Shown piece after piece: positions 9,720 to 21,787 of a stretch of DNA of 64,000 nucleotides (position 1 is its first letter; the number at the start of each line of letters is the position of its first letter). The notes under the pieces are model-generated. The model searched no databases, was not told where the DNA came from, and saw nothing but the letters and a program-made list of their open reading frames with translations. The DNA lies in assembly GCA_028826165.1 (NCBI GenBank), contig JAPDFW010000069.1, positions 372,001-436,000 of the forward strand, in the 5' to 3' direction. The stretch comes from Anaeramoeba ignava (taxonomy: Eukaryota; Metamonada; Anaeramoebidae). A program made the position numbers and the translations under genes.

Positions 9720-10845
9720 TCAATAATGATATTTGATTTCGAAAGAATTTAGATTTTGTTCTTCTTTTTCAACAATAAAAATAGAATTGAAATCAATATC
9801 ATTTTCATTTTCATTTTCATTATCAATATCGTTATCATTTTCATTTTCATTTTCAATATCAATATCATTTTCATTTTCATTATCAATATCATTTTCAATT
9901 TCAATTTCATTTTTAATTTCAATATCATTTTCAATTTCAAAATCATTTTCAATTTCATTTTTAATTTCAATTTCATTTTTAATATCATTCCCATTTTCAA
10001 TATCATTTTTAATTTTAATATCATTTTTAATTTCATTCAAAGGAGCTGGAAAAAAACAAAGAACTAAGAAAACAATAAAAGCACCACCAATCAAATCCAT
10101 AAGGAAATGATGCCACAAATAAACAGCAGCTAAACCTAATAAAATAGTATAAGACCAAAAAAACTTAGATTTTGGATTCTCAAAAAAAGTGCAAAACAAA
10201 GGCCAAGCAAAATGAAGAGAAGGGAAAGGAACCAAAAACAATTTTAGAATTTGAGTAAATATTCTTGAAGAGATCATAATGAATAAGAGAATCAACTCTT
10301 GATAAACCAGCTGGATCTCCTTGAGTAGGTAGTTGAGGAGTGTATCCTAAAGCAATAGATTTTTCCCAAAACCAAGGAGGAGAAGTGGGAACTAAAAGTT
10401 GGATAGTGACTCCTATTGTGTTAATGATTCCAAGACACCAGAAGAGATATGCAACACGACTTGGATTTTTGTATTTTTTCCAGATATAAAGTGAGAAAAT
10501 AAAGGGAATAATATAATGAAGAATATAAAGAGTTCCTGAAATCAGATCAAATACTGGATTTATAAATTGAGTTATCCATCGATGAAAAAATCCTCGAAAT
10601 ATCACATATTCTAATCTTGGTAAACCTTGAATATCAATTGTTGGTTTGTCTTCTTTGGGTAATAAATGAAATATAGTTGGAAGAGCAAAATAACTTATCA
10701 TTGGTAATAAAGTAATCAAAAGTCGACTTGAAATATAAGGGAATTTTTTATGAATAAAATTTGCATTTCCACAATAAAAAATATGCCAATCAATAAAATT
10801 TGAATTTCTATTTGAATTTTGATTTATATTTGAATTTGTATTCAT
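9720..10845 (-). CDS. PAP2-superfamily membrane enzyme (IPC/sphingolipid synthase-like), frameshifted
   Basis: Two overlapping frames make one protein of about 374 residues if one base in the GGG at 10222-10224 (plus strand) is discounted. The protein has several hydrophobic helices and the Aur1/inositolphosphotransferase-type motifs: FKNIYSNSKIVFGSFP, then PSLHFAWP (catalytic His), then YLWHHFLMDLIGGAF (H-x3-D). Members transfer phospho-head groups to ceramide or hydrolyse lipid phosphates in Golgi/ER membranes. The single extra base falls exactly inside the GSFP/PSLH catalytic motif, so the two halves are each non-functional as read. The C-terminal ~100 residues are Asn/Asp/Glu/Ile repeats (NENEN, IEND) from a hexanucleotide tract. 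Either a sequence error or a recent inactivating insertion; the rest is well conserved. Confidence 0.75.
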
Positions 10846-10861
10846 TGTTTATTTGAGAAGT

Positions 10862-10899
10862 AAAAAAATGAAAAAAAAAAAAGAATCAAAATGAAAAAA
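10862..10899 (-). promoter_or_regulatory. T-tract/CA elements of the PAP2 gene
   Basis: Two CA steps in T-tracts on the minus strand (TTTTTTTTCATTTTG and TTTTTTTTCATTTTTTTA) 20-50 bp upstream of the ATG at 10845. Confidence 0.4.
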
Positions 10900-11052
10900 A
10901 ATTTGTTTTAAAGTAATTTTGTTGTTTTTTGTTTTTTGAATTTGATCTGAAATGATTTGATTAATAAATTTGTTTTTTTTTTTCAATAAAAATAAAAATT
11001 TATAAAAAAAAAAAAGAATAATATCTAATAATAATATTTCCTTAATTTCTTT

Positions 11053-14000
11053 TTAAGAAAGATGAAAAGAAGATTGACCTTCATTAATAGCAATAGTAAA
11101 CTTTTCTGCAAGAATAGATTTAGAAGAATATCTAGGAATTTTAAGATAATTTGCGCAAGTCATAACAGTAGGAAGAAAAGAATCAGGATCAAAAGGAGTA
11201 ACAATTCTTTCAACAATAGTCAAAGTTGGTGATAATTTAGCTATTCCACCAACAGGAAGACGAGAACTGCCAGTGATAAATTGAAGAAACTTTCTTTGAT
11301 CGTTTGGAGACAATTCCAGAAGAAACTCAACAAAAAATTCAACAACTTGACTCTCACTTGAATATCCATGTTCGCATTTTATATTATTTTTCAGTAATTC
11401 TTTTGTCCAAATTTCAGAACATCCATTCACTAAGAAATCAAATTCTTCGTAATTGAAAATTTTCAATGAATTCCAGGGAAGAATCTCGTTAAAACCGGAG
11501 CGAAAAGCATCAATTTGCCGTTGGATTCCGGCATGAAGTCTGATATTAATGATCAAATCAATGTATTCGTGAAGATTTTCAAGAGTGACATCAATATTTT
11601 TTCCATTTGGTTTGAGTTCGATATTATCTGAAGGCATCACAAATGACAAATAGAGATCCTCAATTGAAGAGTCTCTGTATTTGATTGATTTGTCTTTTGT
11701 TCTTCGGTATTGTTTTGCGATTTGAGAGAGTTCTTTGAGCGACCGTGCAAGTTCTGGCTCAAGAATCTCAAGATCAGTGAAGGTTAATTTATTCTTCAAA
11801 AAAAACCGATAAAAAGGTTCTGAAAATGGAAGATCGATCATCCTTTCGTCGCTCAATGCCTTGGCAACAAACTTGCCCATGAATTCAAAAAGAGCGAGAA
11901 TTTTCTCGTTTTCTTTGCGGATTTCTTCGCTCGGTTCAATATAAATTACTGATGGATTTTGATCCAAATTGAGCGAATTTTCCTGGTTTTGAAGATGCAT
12001 CAAATACTGATATGAATCTGCAAGCGGTTTCGGAAACAATCCATTTGGCGAGTTTACATAAATATTTTCGCTATCATTAGTGAAGGAATTTTGCGACATA
12101 TCAGACCACAAATTGAGGGTTTTTTTGCGCAATTCCTGTGAGACAAGAACAAAGAATTCCTGAGAAGGACCGGATCCGACACCGACTTCGCCAAAATACT
12201 CAATCTCCAGAATAGACGCTCCAAGCGCCTCGCGTGTTGACATGATCTGCATCGCATTCTCAAGGATGTTTTCCCGCGAAACTTGTATTTTGTGTCTTGG
12301 AATTCGCGGCAGTTCGAAATCAAGTGATTTTTCGATATGATGTTCCAAAAAAGAATGAAAATGATGGAAGCTGCGCAGCGATTCTAGAGAGAACAGTTTA
12401 AAGAACCGCACACGCACATGGAAAGGCACGAGGAAATGGTATCCCGACCACAACATCCTTCGACACCATATTGGGATAAATTGTGTCAAAACAACAAATG
12501 GATCTTCGAGACAAACAAGAATTTTTGAAGTTAACTTCGAAGATATAAATTGATTTGGATGCAGAAATTCATAATTGGGCGCATCGTTTATCGTGCTTGT
12601 TTGTGTGTTGTCAATCGTGGGAATCTTTGCGTGAATTCTTTTGAATCGGAAATACTCGTTTATGTAGTAAAGAATGTAAAGTAGTTGGAGTGATGCCTTG
12701 AAATCTTCGATTACAAATGGAGAGGAATCGTCTCCGAAATCAAGAAGAAAATCAGAGTTGAGCTGTTGAGAAAGAATCGTATCATCAACAGTGATACGTT
12801 TGTATTGCTCCTTTTGCCTCTGGGTATTCTCAATGTTTACTGGCTTTGATTTCTCATATTGATATTCTTCCTGTTGAATTTCGGCAATTTGCTCCAAATC
12901 TGGATTTAATCTTTGATATTGGATCACGTGAATGCTATCCCAGAAACTGGAGATGCCTTTGTTTTCAGAATTTTGGTACCAAATCAAGAAAATTTGCGGG
13001 AAATAATTGATGTTTGTTTGTATGATTTTTCCTTGATATGTGAGATGCAAAGGATGGAAACTTGAATGCAAAGATTTTTTGAGTTGATTTTCTACTGCTT
13101 GTTCTTCTTTCTTCGGCAAATTATCGATATTTGGCGGTTTTTTGAATGGATTAATGTTGTTTGATTTTTCTTTTGATTTCTTTGTTTTTCTTTGATGTTT
13201 CATGGAAGATCGAGAGTTGCGCTTTTTCTTTTTTGGAGGATGATTTCTGAGAAACCTATCCTTCTTCTGAATTGTTGATTCTATTTTCAACCGCTTTTTT
13301 TGGATTTTTTTGTTGAAAATTGTTTGTCTTAATGGCGATGATTTGACTTTATTTGCTTTCATTTCAAGTTTTGTAATTTTCTTTTCTAATGAATTAATTT
13401 TGCGATCAAAACCGCGAATTTTTGAGTTTAGATAGCTGTCATCTTCATCAGAAGAATCTGAACTATCACTATCAGTATCAGATTTATCAGTTGACTCTGA
13501 ATCAGAGCTTTTACTTATATTGAATTTACGATGCAATTCAAGCATTTCCAAAAATTCTCGCAGATGATTATGCTCTTTTCCAATAGACAAAGCTGATTTT
13601 AATCGAGAAAATGGTGATTTTGATGTATTTATAGAAAAATGTGGATTTCCAAGTAAAAATGGATCATCTTCAAGATGAACATTTTGGAAAATCATGTCTT
13701 CAAGTTCATTTGTTGTTGTTGTGCAACTGATTGATAAGGATTTTTTCCTGTATTCATTCAATCCTAATTCGTCAGGATGTTTTTGGAATTGGATATTCAC
13801 GCTGTTTCCGACAACGGTGATGTCCATCCACGGGAATGTGAACACAAAAAGCATCTCGTATTTAGAGAACACTTCTTGTAGTTTTGCAATCAGTATTTGG
13901 ATCGGCATCAAAGGTGCTTTATTTGGATCTTTTGACTTTGTTGTCTTGAAAAAGACCTTTTCAATTTTTTCAATTTTCGATTCGAATTTGTGATTATTTT

Positions 14001-16626
14001 CAAATTGCATATTATTTTCATTTGGAATATTTTCATTTTGAACATTTTCATTTTGGTTATTTTCTGAAAGTGGATTGAGATAACGGAAAAATTCAATAAG
14101 GAATTGACTTTTATGGAGCTCAAATACAGAAAAGGAGTTTTGTCTCGACATCAACATCAGCTTTGTTTTGATTAAATATTCCATCTCTTTTTCAGGGTTA
14201 TGAAGAAACAAAACTCTTCTTCTTAATATTTTGACTCTTTGAGTTGAATAGAGTTTTTTTTCCACAAGTTTCCCAAATTGAGAAACAAATAGTGCTGCTT
14301 TTTCGCAGTTACTTTCATGAAGTTTGAGTTCATTTTCTGAGCAATATTTCTGAAGTACATCTATCCATTTTTGGTTTTTTTGATTATTATTATTATTATT
14401 TAAATTATTTGGATTATTTTCTTCTGGATTTGGTTTTGGTTTTGATTTTGATTTTGATTTTAATTTTAATTTTGGATTTGATTTTAATTTTAATTTTAAT
14501 TTTGGATTTGATTTTGATTTTAGTTTTTCTGTTGTTGCTAATTTTGAATCTGATTTCATTTTTCGGTATAATCTTGATTTATGATTTGAATGTTCTTTTT
14601 GTGTTTTTGGTATTTTTTGAGTATTTTTTATTCGAATTGATCTTGATTTTTTTTCTTTTTTCTTTGGATTTTCAATTTGATTTTCATTTTCATTTTCAAT
14701 TTGATTTTCAATTTGATTTTCATTTTGATTTTCAATTTGATTTTCATTTTCATTTTCAATTTCATTTTCAATTTGATTTTCATTTTGATTTTCAATTTGT
14801 TTTTCAATTTTATTTTGATTTTCATTTTGATTTTGATTTTCAATAGTTTTAAATATCAAATTTCCTTTTCTTTTTGCAATTTTGGATATTTCATAAAAAA
14901 TTCCATGTTGGAAAAAATAATGAGTAAAAATTTCTGGTGATTTATGCATCAAAATAGTTGCAAAATGAATTGCATAACCCATTCTTAATGGATCCAATTC
15001 TTTTGTAATTAATTCTGTGATAACAACTGTTGTTTCCTTTGCATAATTTTGAAGTATATTTGAAAGAAATTTTGCATCTAAAAAGAAAAAACATTTAAAA
15101 ATTATCAACAAACATTTGGCACGATTTCTTTGAAGAACAAGTTCTGTTTGAAACTGAATAAAATTGGGCAAAAGCCCTAAACTAAAATCGGCAATTAACT
15201 GTAAATTTACTTCAAAAAATTCAATTTGCTTTTTCCATATTTCTTCATTGACTGTTATTTTTCTTGTGTATCCAATTGATTTTTTTGATTTTTCAACATC
15301 ATCATTTGGAGAAATCATGATATTTGGGAGAATGTCATTAGGAAGAAAAGGAAGAAGTGATTCTGCAAGAGAAAGAATTTGAAAAATTTGTTTTTTGGAG
15401 AATTTTCCAGAAATTTCTTTAAGAATTAAATCTAATATAAAAATATAAATAAATTAGAAAATATAAATAAATTAGAAAATATAAATAAATTAGAAAATAT
15501 AAATAAATTAGAAAATATAAATAAATTAGAAAGTATAAATAAATTAGAAAATATTTTCTTTCATTTGACTAACTTTGTTGAGAAAAAACAATCTGTAATA
15601 GTTTTATCACTCCATGTTCATGTAAATAAATGATTGTTTTTGGATACACTTTGCATAAATCTGCTAAAAGTCCAAGAATTGAAGAAAAAGTTGATGGTGA
15701 AATTTTGGATCCTTTTTGGATTTGTTGAAATAAAAGTCCAAGTAATTCTGAAACAAATTTTTCGTTTGCTAAAATTTGAACTTTTTCAGGTGATTCAATA
15801 AATTGATTAAAAATTCTAAACATTGATAAACAAGAAAGATCAAGAACTAAAAAGAATTTGGATGATTGATTATGATTATTATTATTATTATTGATGAATT
15901 TAAAAAAAAAAGTTGTTGTTTTTTTATTAACCTTTTTCATTATCACATTCAAATTGTTGAATTAATAATGGAATTGAATCTGAAATTAATTTAAAATAAT
16001 TTTCTGGAATGTCTCGAGTCATATTTGCAACAGCAGAAAGAGCTTTTTGTCTTCCAAACATTGAAAAAAAACCTGAGAAAGCTAAAACAGCCATTAAACC
16101 ACCTTGTCTTAAAATTTGTTTATTTTCTTCATAACTTAATTTTTCAAGAATCTTAATTGATTTTTTTTTATATTAATTTAATTCAAAAAATTGGAAAAAA
16201 AATTTTTCGATAAATTATACTTCTAATGCATTTTCAGCAAGATCAATATCTTCAATTGATAATAATTTTGCAATTAAACTGGGAATGGCAAGTTGTGAAA
16301 CTTTTGGAGAGCAAAAAGGAAAAACAACAAGTAAATTAACTAAAGTTTGACAAGCAAGAACTAAAAAGAAAAAATTAAAAGAAAAATTAAATTAAATTAA
16401 AAAATAAAACAAAATAAAAATTGATTTGAATTTATAATTTTATACTGTTAATGTTTTTTGCATTTTCTAAATTAATAAGTCTAACAATTTCTGGTAAAAG
16501 TTTTTCCATAATAGATTTTGGCATTCTATTTTCTGTTGAAAGTACAATTCTATCATTGATTTCTCGTAATATTTCGTATACAACAGTTGTATTTTGTTGA
16601 TTTAATTGATTAACTAAATTATCCAT
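11053..16626 (-). CDS. TRIP12: HECT E3 ubiquitin ligase, TRIP12/UFD4/UPL3 class
   Basis: Deduced join: 16626..16446, 16360..16221, 16151..15932, 15846..15574, 15431..11053; 5193 nt, 1730 residues. Exons 1-4 encode armadillo-type helices typical of the UPL3/TRIP12 N-terminus: SIEDIDLAENALE, then LRQGGLMAVLAFSGFFSMFGRQKALSA split between repeats. Middle regions about 470-625 are Asn/Gln/Glu and Lys/Ser/Pro repeats, and about 910-1050 are charged. The C-terminal HECT domain has GVGSGPSQEFF, LPVGGIAKLSPTLTIV and the catalytic Cys1697 in LPTVMTCANYLKIP, and ends EGQSSFHLS as the family does. These ligases ubiquitinate degrons and extend chains on ubiquitin-fusion substrates. The 4.4 kb last exon is free of frameshifts. 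The start at 16626 follows a T-tract/CA element; an upstream exon cannot be excluded. Confidence 0.93.
15432..15573 (-). repeat. HECT intron 4: 18 bp tandem repeat
   Basis: The intron is mainly six or so copies of an 18 bp unit (plus strand ATAAATAAATTAGAAAAT). On the transcribed sense strand each unit contains TTTCTAATTT, resembling a branch-point motif, shortly before the TATTAG acceptor. Confidence 0.75.
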
Positions 16627-16647
16627 TCTAAATAATAATAATAATAA

Positions 16648-16684
16648 TGAAAAAAAAAGGAAAAAAAAGGAAAAAAATGAAAAT
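16648..16684 (-). promoter_or_regulatory. T-tract/CA elements of the HECT gene
   Basis: Minus strand shows TTTTCATTTTTTTCC and TTTTTTTTTCATTATTA, 20-60 bp before the start codon. Confidence 0.4.
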
Positions 16685-16739
16685 TAAAAAAAAGGAAAAA
16701 AATAAATCAAAAACAAAATTTGTTCCACATTTTACAATA

Positions 16740-19700
16740 ATTAATAATTTATTAATAAATTTATATAAAATTATATTTAGAAATAAAATATAAATAAATA
16801 ATTATTATTTAATATAGATTTAATTATTAATATTTAATAAATAAAAGAAAAGGAAATGAAAATAAGAATAAAATTAAATAATATTAAATAATAATTTATT
16901 AATAAATTAATATAAAATTATATTTAGAAATAAAATATAAATAAATTATTATTTAAAATAGATTTAATTATTAATATTTAATAAATAAAAAGAAAAAGGA
17001 AATGAAAATAAGAATAAAATTAAATAATATTAAATAATAATTTATTAATAAATTTAAATAAAATTATATTTAGAAATAAAATATAAATAAATTATTATTT
17101 AATATATATTTAATTATTTATATTTAATAAATAAAAAAAATAGAATAATAAAATTAAATAATATTAAATAATAATTTATTAATAAATTTATATAAAATTA
17201 TATTTAGAAATAAAATATAAATAAATTATTATTGTTTAAAATAGATTTAATTATTGATATTTAATAAATAAAATAAAATGAAAATAAGAATAAAATTAAA
17301 TAATATTAATTAATAATTTATTAATAAATTTAATATAAAATTATATTTAGAAATAAAATATAAATAAATAATTGTTTAATATAGATTTAATTATTAATAT
17401 TTAATAAATAAAAATATTGAATAAATAAAATAATAATAAAATTAAATAATATTAAATAATAATTTATTAATAAATTTATATAAAATTATATTAGAAATAA
17501 AAATTAAATTAATATAAAATTATATTTAATAAAAAAAAAATAAATAAAATAAATAAAATTAAATAATTTAATAATAAGATTTATAAAATTATATTTAAAA
17601 ATAAAATAAAAATTGTTTTAAAATTGAATAAATAATATAATAAATAAAAATATTGAAATGAAAATAATAATAAAATTAAATAATATTAATTAATAATTTA
17701 TTAATAAATTTATATAAAATTATATTTAGAAATAAAATATAAATAAATTATTATTTAATATAGATTTAATTATTAATATTTAATAAATAAAAAAAGGAAA
17801 TGAAAATGGGAATAAATAAAAATAGTTAATTTAAAATAATTTAATTATTAATATTTTAAAGAAAAGGAAATGAAAATATTTAATAAAAATAAAAATATAA
17901 AAATAAAATTATATTTGAAATAAAATATAAATTTAAAATAGATTTAATTATTGATATTTAATAAAAAAAAGATTGAATAAAAAAAAAATAATAAAATAAA
18001 TAAAAATAATAAAAATAAAATATAAAATTATATTTAGAAATAAAATATAAATAAATTATTATTTAATTATTAATATTTAATAAATAAAAATATTGAATAA
18101 ATAAAATAATAATAAAAATTAAATAATATTAAAAATAATTTATTAATAAAAATAAAATATATTTGAAATAAAAATATAAACAAATAAGTTTTAAAATAGA
18201 TTTAATTATTAATATTTAATAAATAAAAAAAAAAAAAAATAAAATGAAAATAAATAATAAAAATTAAATAATAAATTAATATAATTAATTTATTAATAAA
18301 AATTTAATATAAAATTATATTTAAGAAAAAAAATAAATAAATAAATAAAATTAAATTTTAATATATTTATTTAATTTATTGATATTTAATAAATAAAAAT
18401 ATTGAATAAATAAAAATAATAATAAAAAATTAAATAATATTAATAATATTAATTAATATTAATAAATTTATTAATAAATTTATATAAAATTATATTTAGA
18501 AATAAAAATATAAACAAATTATTGTTTAAAATAGATTTAATTATTAATATTTAATAAATAAAAAGGAAATGAAAATAATAATAAAAAAATAAGAATAAAA
18601 ATTAAATAATAATTAAATAATAATTTATTAAATAAAATTATTTAAAATATTTAAAATTATATTTGAAATAAAATAAGAATAAAATTAATTATTTAAAAAT
18701 AGATTTAATTATTGATATTTTTAATAAATAAAAAGATTGAATAAATAAAATAATAATAAAATTAAATTAAATAATATTAAATAATAATTTATTAATAAAT
18801 TTATATAAAATTATATTTAGAAATAAAATATAAATAAATAATTGTTTAAAATGATTTTTATTGATATTTAATTATTTAAATATTTAATAAATAAAAATAT
18901 TGAATAAATTAATATAAAAATAATAATAAAATTAAATAATATTAAATAATTTAATTTATTAATAAATTTATATAAAATTATATTTAGAAATAAAAATATA
19001 AAAATATAAAATAATAATTGTTTAAATATAGATTTTAATTAATATTTAATAAATAAAAAAAAAAATATTGAATAAAATTAAATAATAATAAAAATAATTT
19101 ATTAATAAATTTATATAAAATTATATTTAGAAATAAAATTAAATAAATAAAATTTTAAAATATTTAAAATTATATTTAGAAATAAAAAATATAAATAAAA
19201 TAATTAAAATTTTAAAATATTAATATAAAATTATATTTAATAAATAAAAAAGAAATGAAAATTTAATAAATAAAAAATTGAATAAATAAAATAATAATAA
19301 AATTAAATAATATTAAATAATAATTTATTAATAAATTAATATAAAATTATATTTAGAAATAAAATATAAATAAATTATTGTTTAAAATAGATTTAATTAT
19401 TAATATTTAATAAATAAAAATATTGAATAAATAAAATAATAATAAAATTAAATAAAATTAAATAATAATTTATTAATAAATTTATATAAAATTATTTAGA
19501 AATAAATATAAATAAAAATTATATTTTTAGATATTTAATAAATAAAAATATAAACAAATAATTATTTAATATAATTTAATTATTTATATTTAATAAAAAA
19601 AAAAATATTGTTTTAAAATAGATTTAATTAATTTAATAAATAAAAATATTGAATAAATAAAATAAAATAAAATAAATTTATTAATAAAAATTAATATAAA

Positions 19701-19800
19701 ATTATATTTAGAAATAAAATATAAACAAATAATTGTTTAAAATAGATTTAATTATTGATATTTAATAAATAAAAATATTGAATAAATGAATATTTAAATA
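16740..19800. repeat. Satellite B: decayed ~134-147 bp A/T tandem repeat
   Basis: The landmark TTATATTTAG recurs at 16771, 16918, 17064, 17198 and 17341, and on to about 19.7 kb. Units contain TATTTAGAAATAAAATATAA and TAGATTTAATTATTAATATT. Indels are more frequent than in satellites A and C, and some units are truncated, so this array looks older. It separates the divergent HECT and alpha-tubulin genes. No gene is seen in it. Confidence 0.88.
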
Positions 19801-19985
19801 AAAAAATTTAAAAATTTTTAATTGTTTTTTTTAATTTATTTTTTAATAAATAATTGAATAAAGTTAATAATAATATTAAAAAATTTTTAAATTAAAAAAG
19901 AGAAAAATAAGAAAAAATATAATTTTAAAATTGATAAGTTAAAAACGATTTCTTTTTTAATTTCTTTTTAATTTCTCTTTAATTT

Positions 19986-20012
19986 CTTTTTTTTTTTTTT
20001 CATTTTTTTTTT
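19986..20012 (+). promoter_or_regulatory. T-tract/CA element of the alpha-tubulin gene
   Basis: A T-run of at least 15, then CA, then 10 T (CA at 20001), 69 bp before the ATG. The clearest example of the recurring element. Confidence 0.5.
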
Positions 20013-20069
20013 ACTTTTTAAATTTTTATTTTTTTTTTCTTCACAACAAAATTTCAGCATTCATTATAA

Positions 20070-21542
20070 ATGCCGAGAGAAGTTGTATCAATTCATTTAG
20101 GACAAGCAGGATGTCAAATAGGAACATCATGTTGGGAATTATATTGCGCAGAACATGGAATAACATATGATGGACTTATGCCATCAGACACAACAAAAGG
20201 ACAAGAAACAGATGCATTCAACACATTTTTCTCAGAAACAAGTGCAGGTCAACACGTTCCAAGAGCAGTATTTTTTGATTTGGAACCATCAGTAGTTCAA
20301 GAAGTAAAAAACGGAAAATTTCGAAAATTATTTCATCCCGATTACATGTTGACAGGCAAAGAAGATGCAGCAAATAATTATGCAAGAGGTCATTTCACAG
20401 TTGGTCGAGAATATCTTGAAGATGCCATTGAAAGAATTCGCAAGATTGTCGAGCAATGCAGTTCAATTCAGGGATTTTTGCTTTTCAATTCACTTGGTGG
20501 AGGAACTGGATCTGGTTTTGGATCGTTACTTTTGGAAAGATTTGCTTCTGATTACAAGAAAAAATCAAAGCTTGATTTCTGCATTTATCCTGCGCCCCAA
20601 GTTTCTACCTCAGTTGTTGAACCTTATAACACTGTTCTCTCAACTCACTCAATGATGGACTATTGTGATGTCACTTTCTTAGTTGATAATGAAGCCATTT
20701 ACGATATTTGCAAGCAAAAACTCGGAATTGAAAGACCAACTTACGTCAATTTGAACCGTTTGATTGCTCAAGTTCTTTCTTCAATTACAGCCTCTTTAAG
20801 ATTTGAAGGTGATTTGAATGTTGATTTGAATGAGTTTCAGACAAATCTTGTGCCGTATCCAAGAATCCACTTTCCGTTAGTTTCATATTCGCCAATTATC
20901 AATTCAAAACGAGCAGCACATGAAGCAATGACAGTTAACGAATTGACATCATCTGTTTTTGATCCAGGAAGCGTTATGATCAAATGCGATCCTCGTCAAG
21001 GAAAGTACATGGCTTGCACAATGCTTTATCGTGGTGATGTTATTCCAAAAGACACAACGGCTGCTATTGCGAATATCAAGACAAAACAACAGATCCAATT
21101 TGTTGACTGGTCGCCAACTGGTTTCAAAGTTGGTATCAATAAAAGACCTCCTTCAGTTGTTCCTGGTGGTGATTTGGCTCTTGTTAAAAGAGCTTTGTGT
21201 ATGTTGGCTGCTACTACTGCTGTTGGTGAAACTTGGAATAGAGTCAATCATAACTTTGATTTGATGTTTGCTAAACGTGCTTTTGTTCATTGGTATGTTG
21301 GTGAAGGTATGGAAGAAAGTGAATTCAAAGAATCAAGAGATGATTTAGCAGCTTTAGAAAACGATTATGAAGGTAAATTTTTTAAACTTAATTTAATTTA
21401 ATTTTTTTAATTTAATTTAATTTAAATTTATTTTATTTTTTAATTTAAATTTATTTTTTAATTAGTTGCTGGTAAAGATACTGATGAACTTGAAGAAATG
21501 TCTGATGGTGATGAAGTTGTTGAGGATGATGATTCAGATTAA
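20070..21542 (+). CDS. TUBA: Alpha-tubulin, two exons
   Basis: Join 20070..21372, 21466..21542; 459 residues. Subunit of the microtubule heterodimer. Start [24 protein letters not shown]-binding [10 protein letters not shown] near residue 145, and [11 protein letters not shown] are diagnostic; the alpha-type insert [11 protein letters not shown] before the C-terminal helices separates it from beta. A 93 bp intron (GTAAAT...AATTAG, phase 1) sits in the last 25 codons, so a single frame would end in a false FFKLNLI tail. The true C-terminus is acidic and ends EVVEDDDSD, without the usual terminal Tyr. The residue equivalent to acetylated Lys40 is Thr41, with Lys at 43. A Pro is inserted after Met1 (MPRE). 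Confidence 0.97.
21373..21465 (+). other. Intron of alpha-tubulin
   Basis: 93 bp, donor GGTAAATTT, acceptor TTAATTAG, almost entirely T/A with TTTAATTTAATTT repeats. Removal restores the acidic C-terminal tail in frame. Confidence 0.9.
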
Positions 21543-21787
21543 ATCAAAATTTTGATTTTTGATTTTCTGATTTTCTTTTTTCTAATTTGATTTTCCAATT
21601 CCAATTTCAATTTCAATTTTTTTTTATTATTCTGATTTTCATTTTGATTTTGATTTTCATTTCCAATTTAAAGAATAATAAAAAAAAACTTTCCAAAAAT
21701 TCAAAACAAACACAATTTTAATTTCTTATTAAATTTTTATTTCATTTCTTTTTAATTTCTTTTTTAATTTCTTTTTTAATTTTCTTA
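21543..21787. other. Convergent 3' gap between alpha-tubulin and UBLCP1
   Basis: T-rich and GATTTT/CATTTT hexanucleotide runs; presumably both 3' UTRs. No gene seen. Confidence 0.5.

Noticed and set aside
20365-21264. Second-frame proteins overlapping alpha-tubulin on both strands
   Set aside because: They have no family resemblance and merely shadow the well-conserved tubulin frame.
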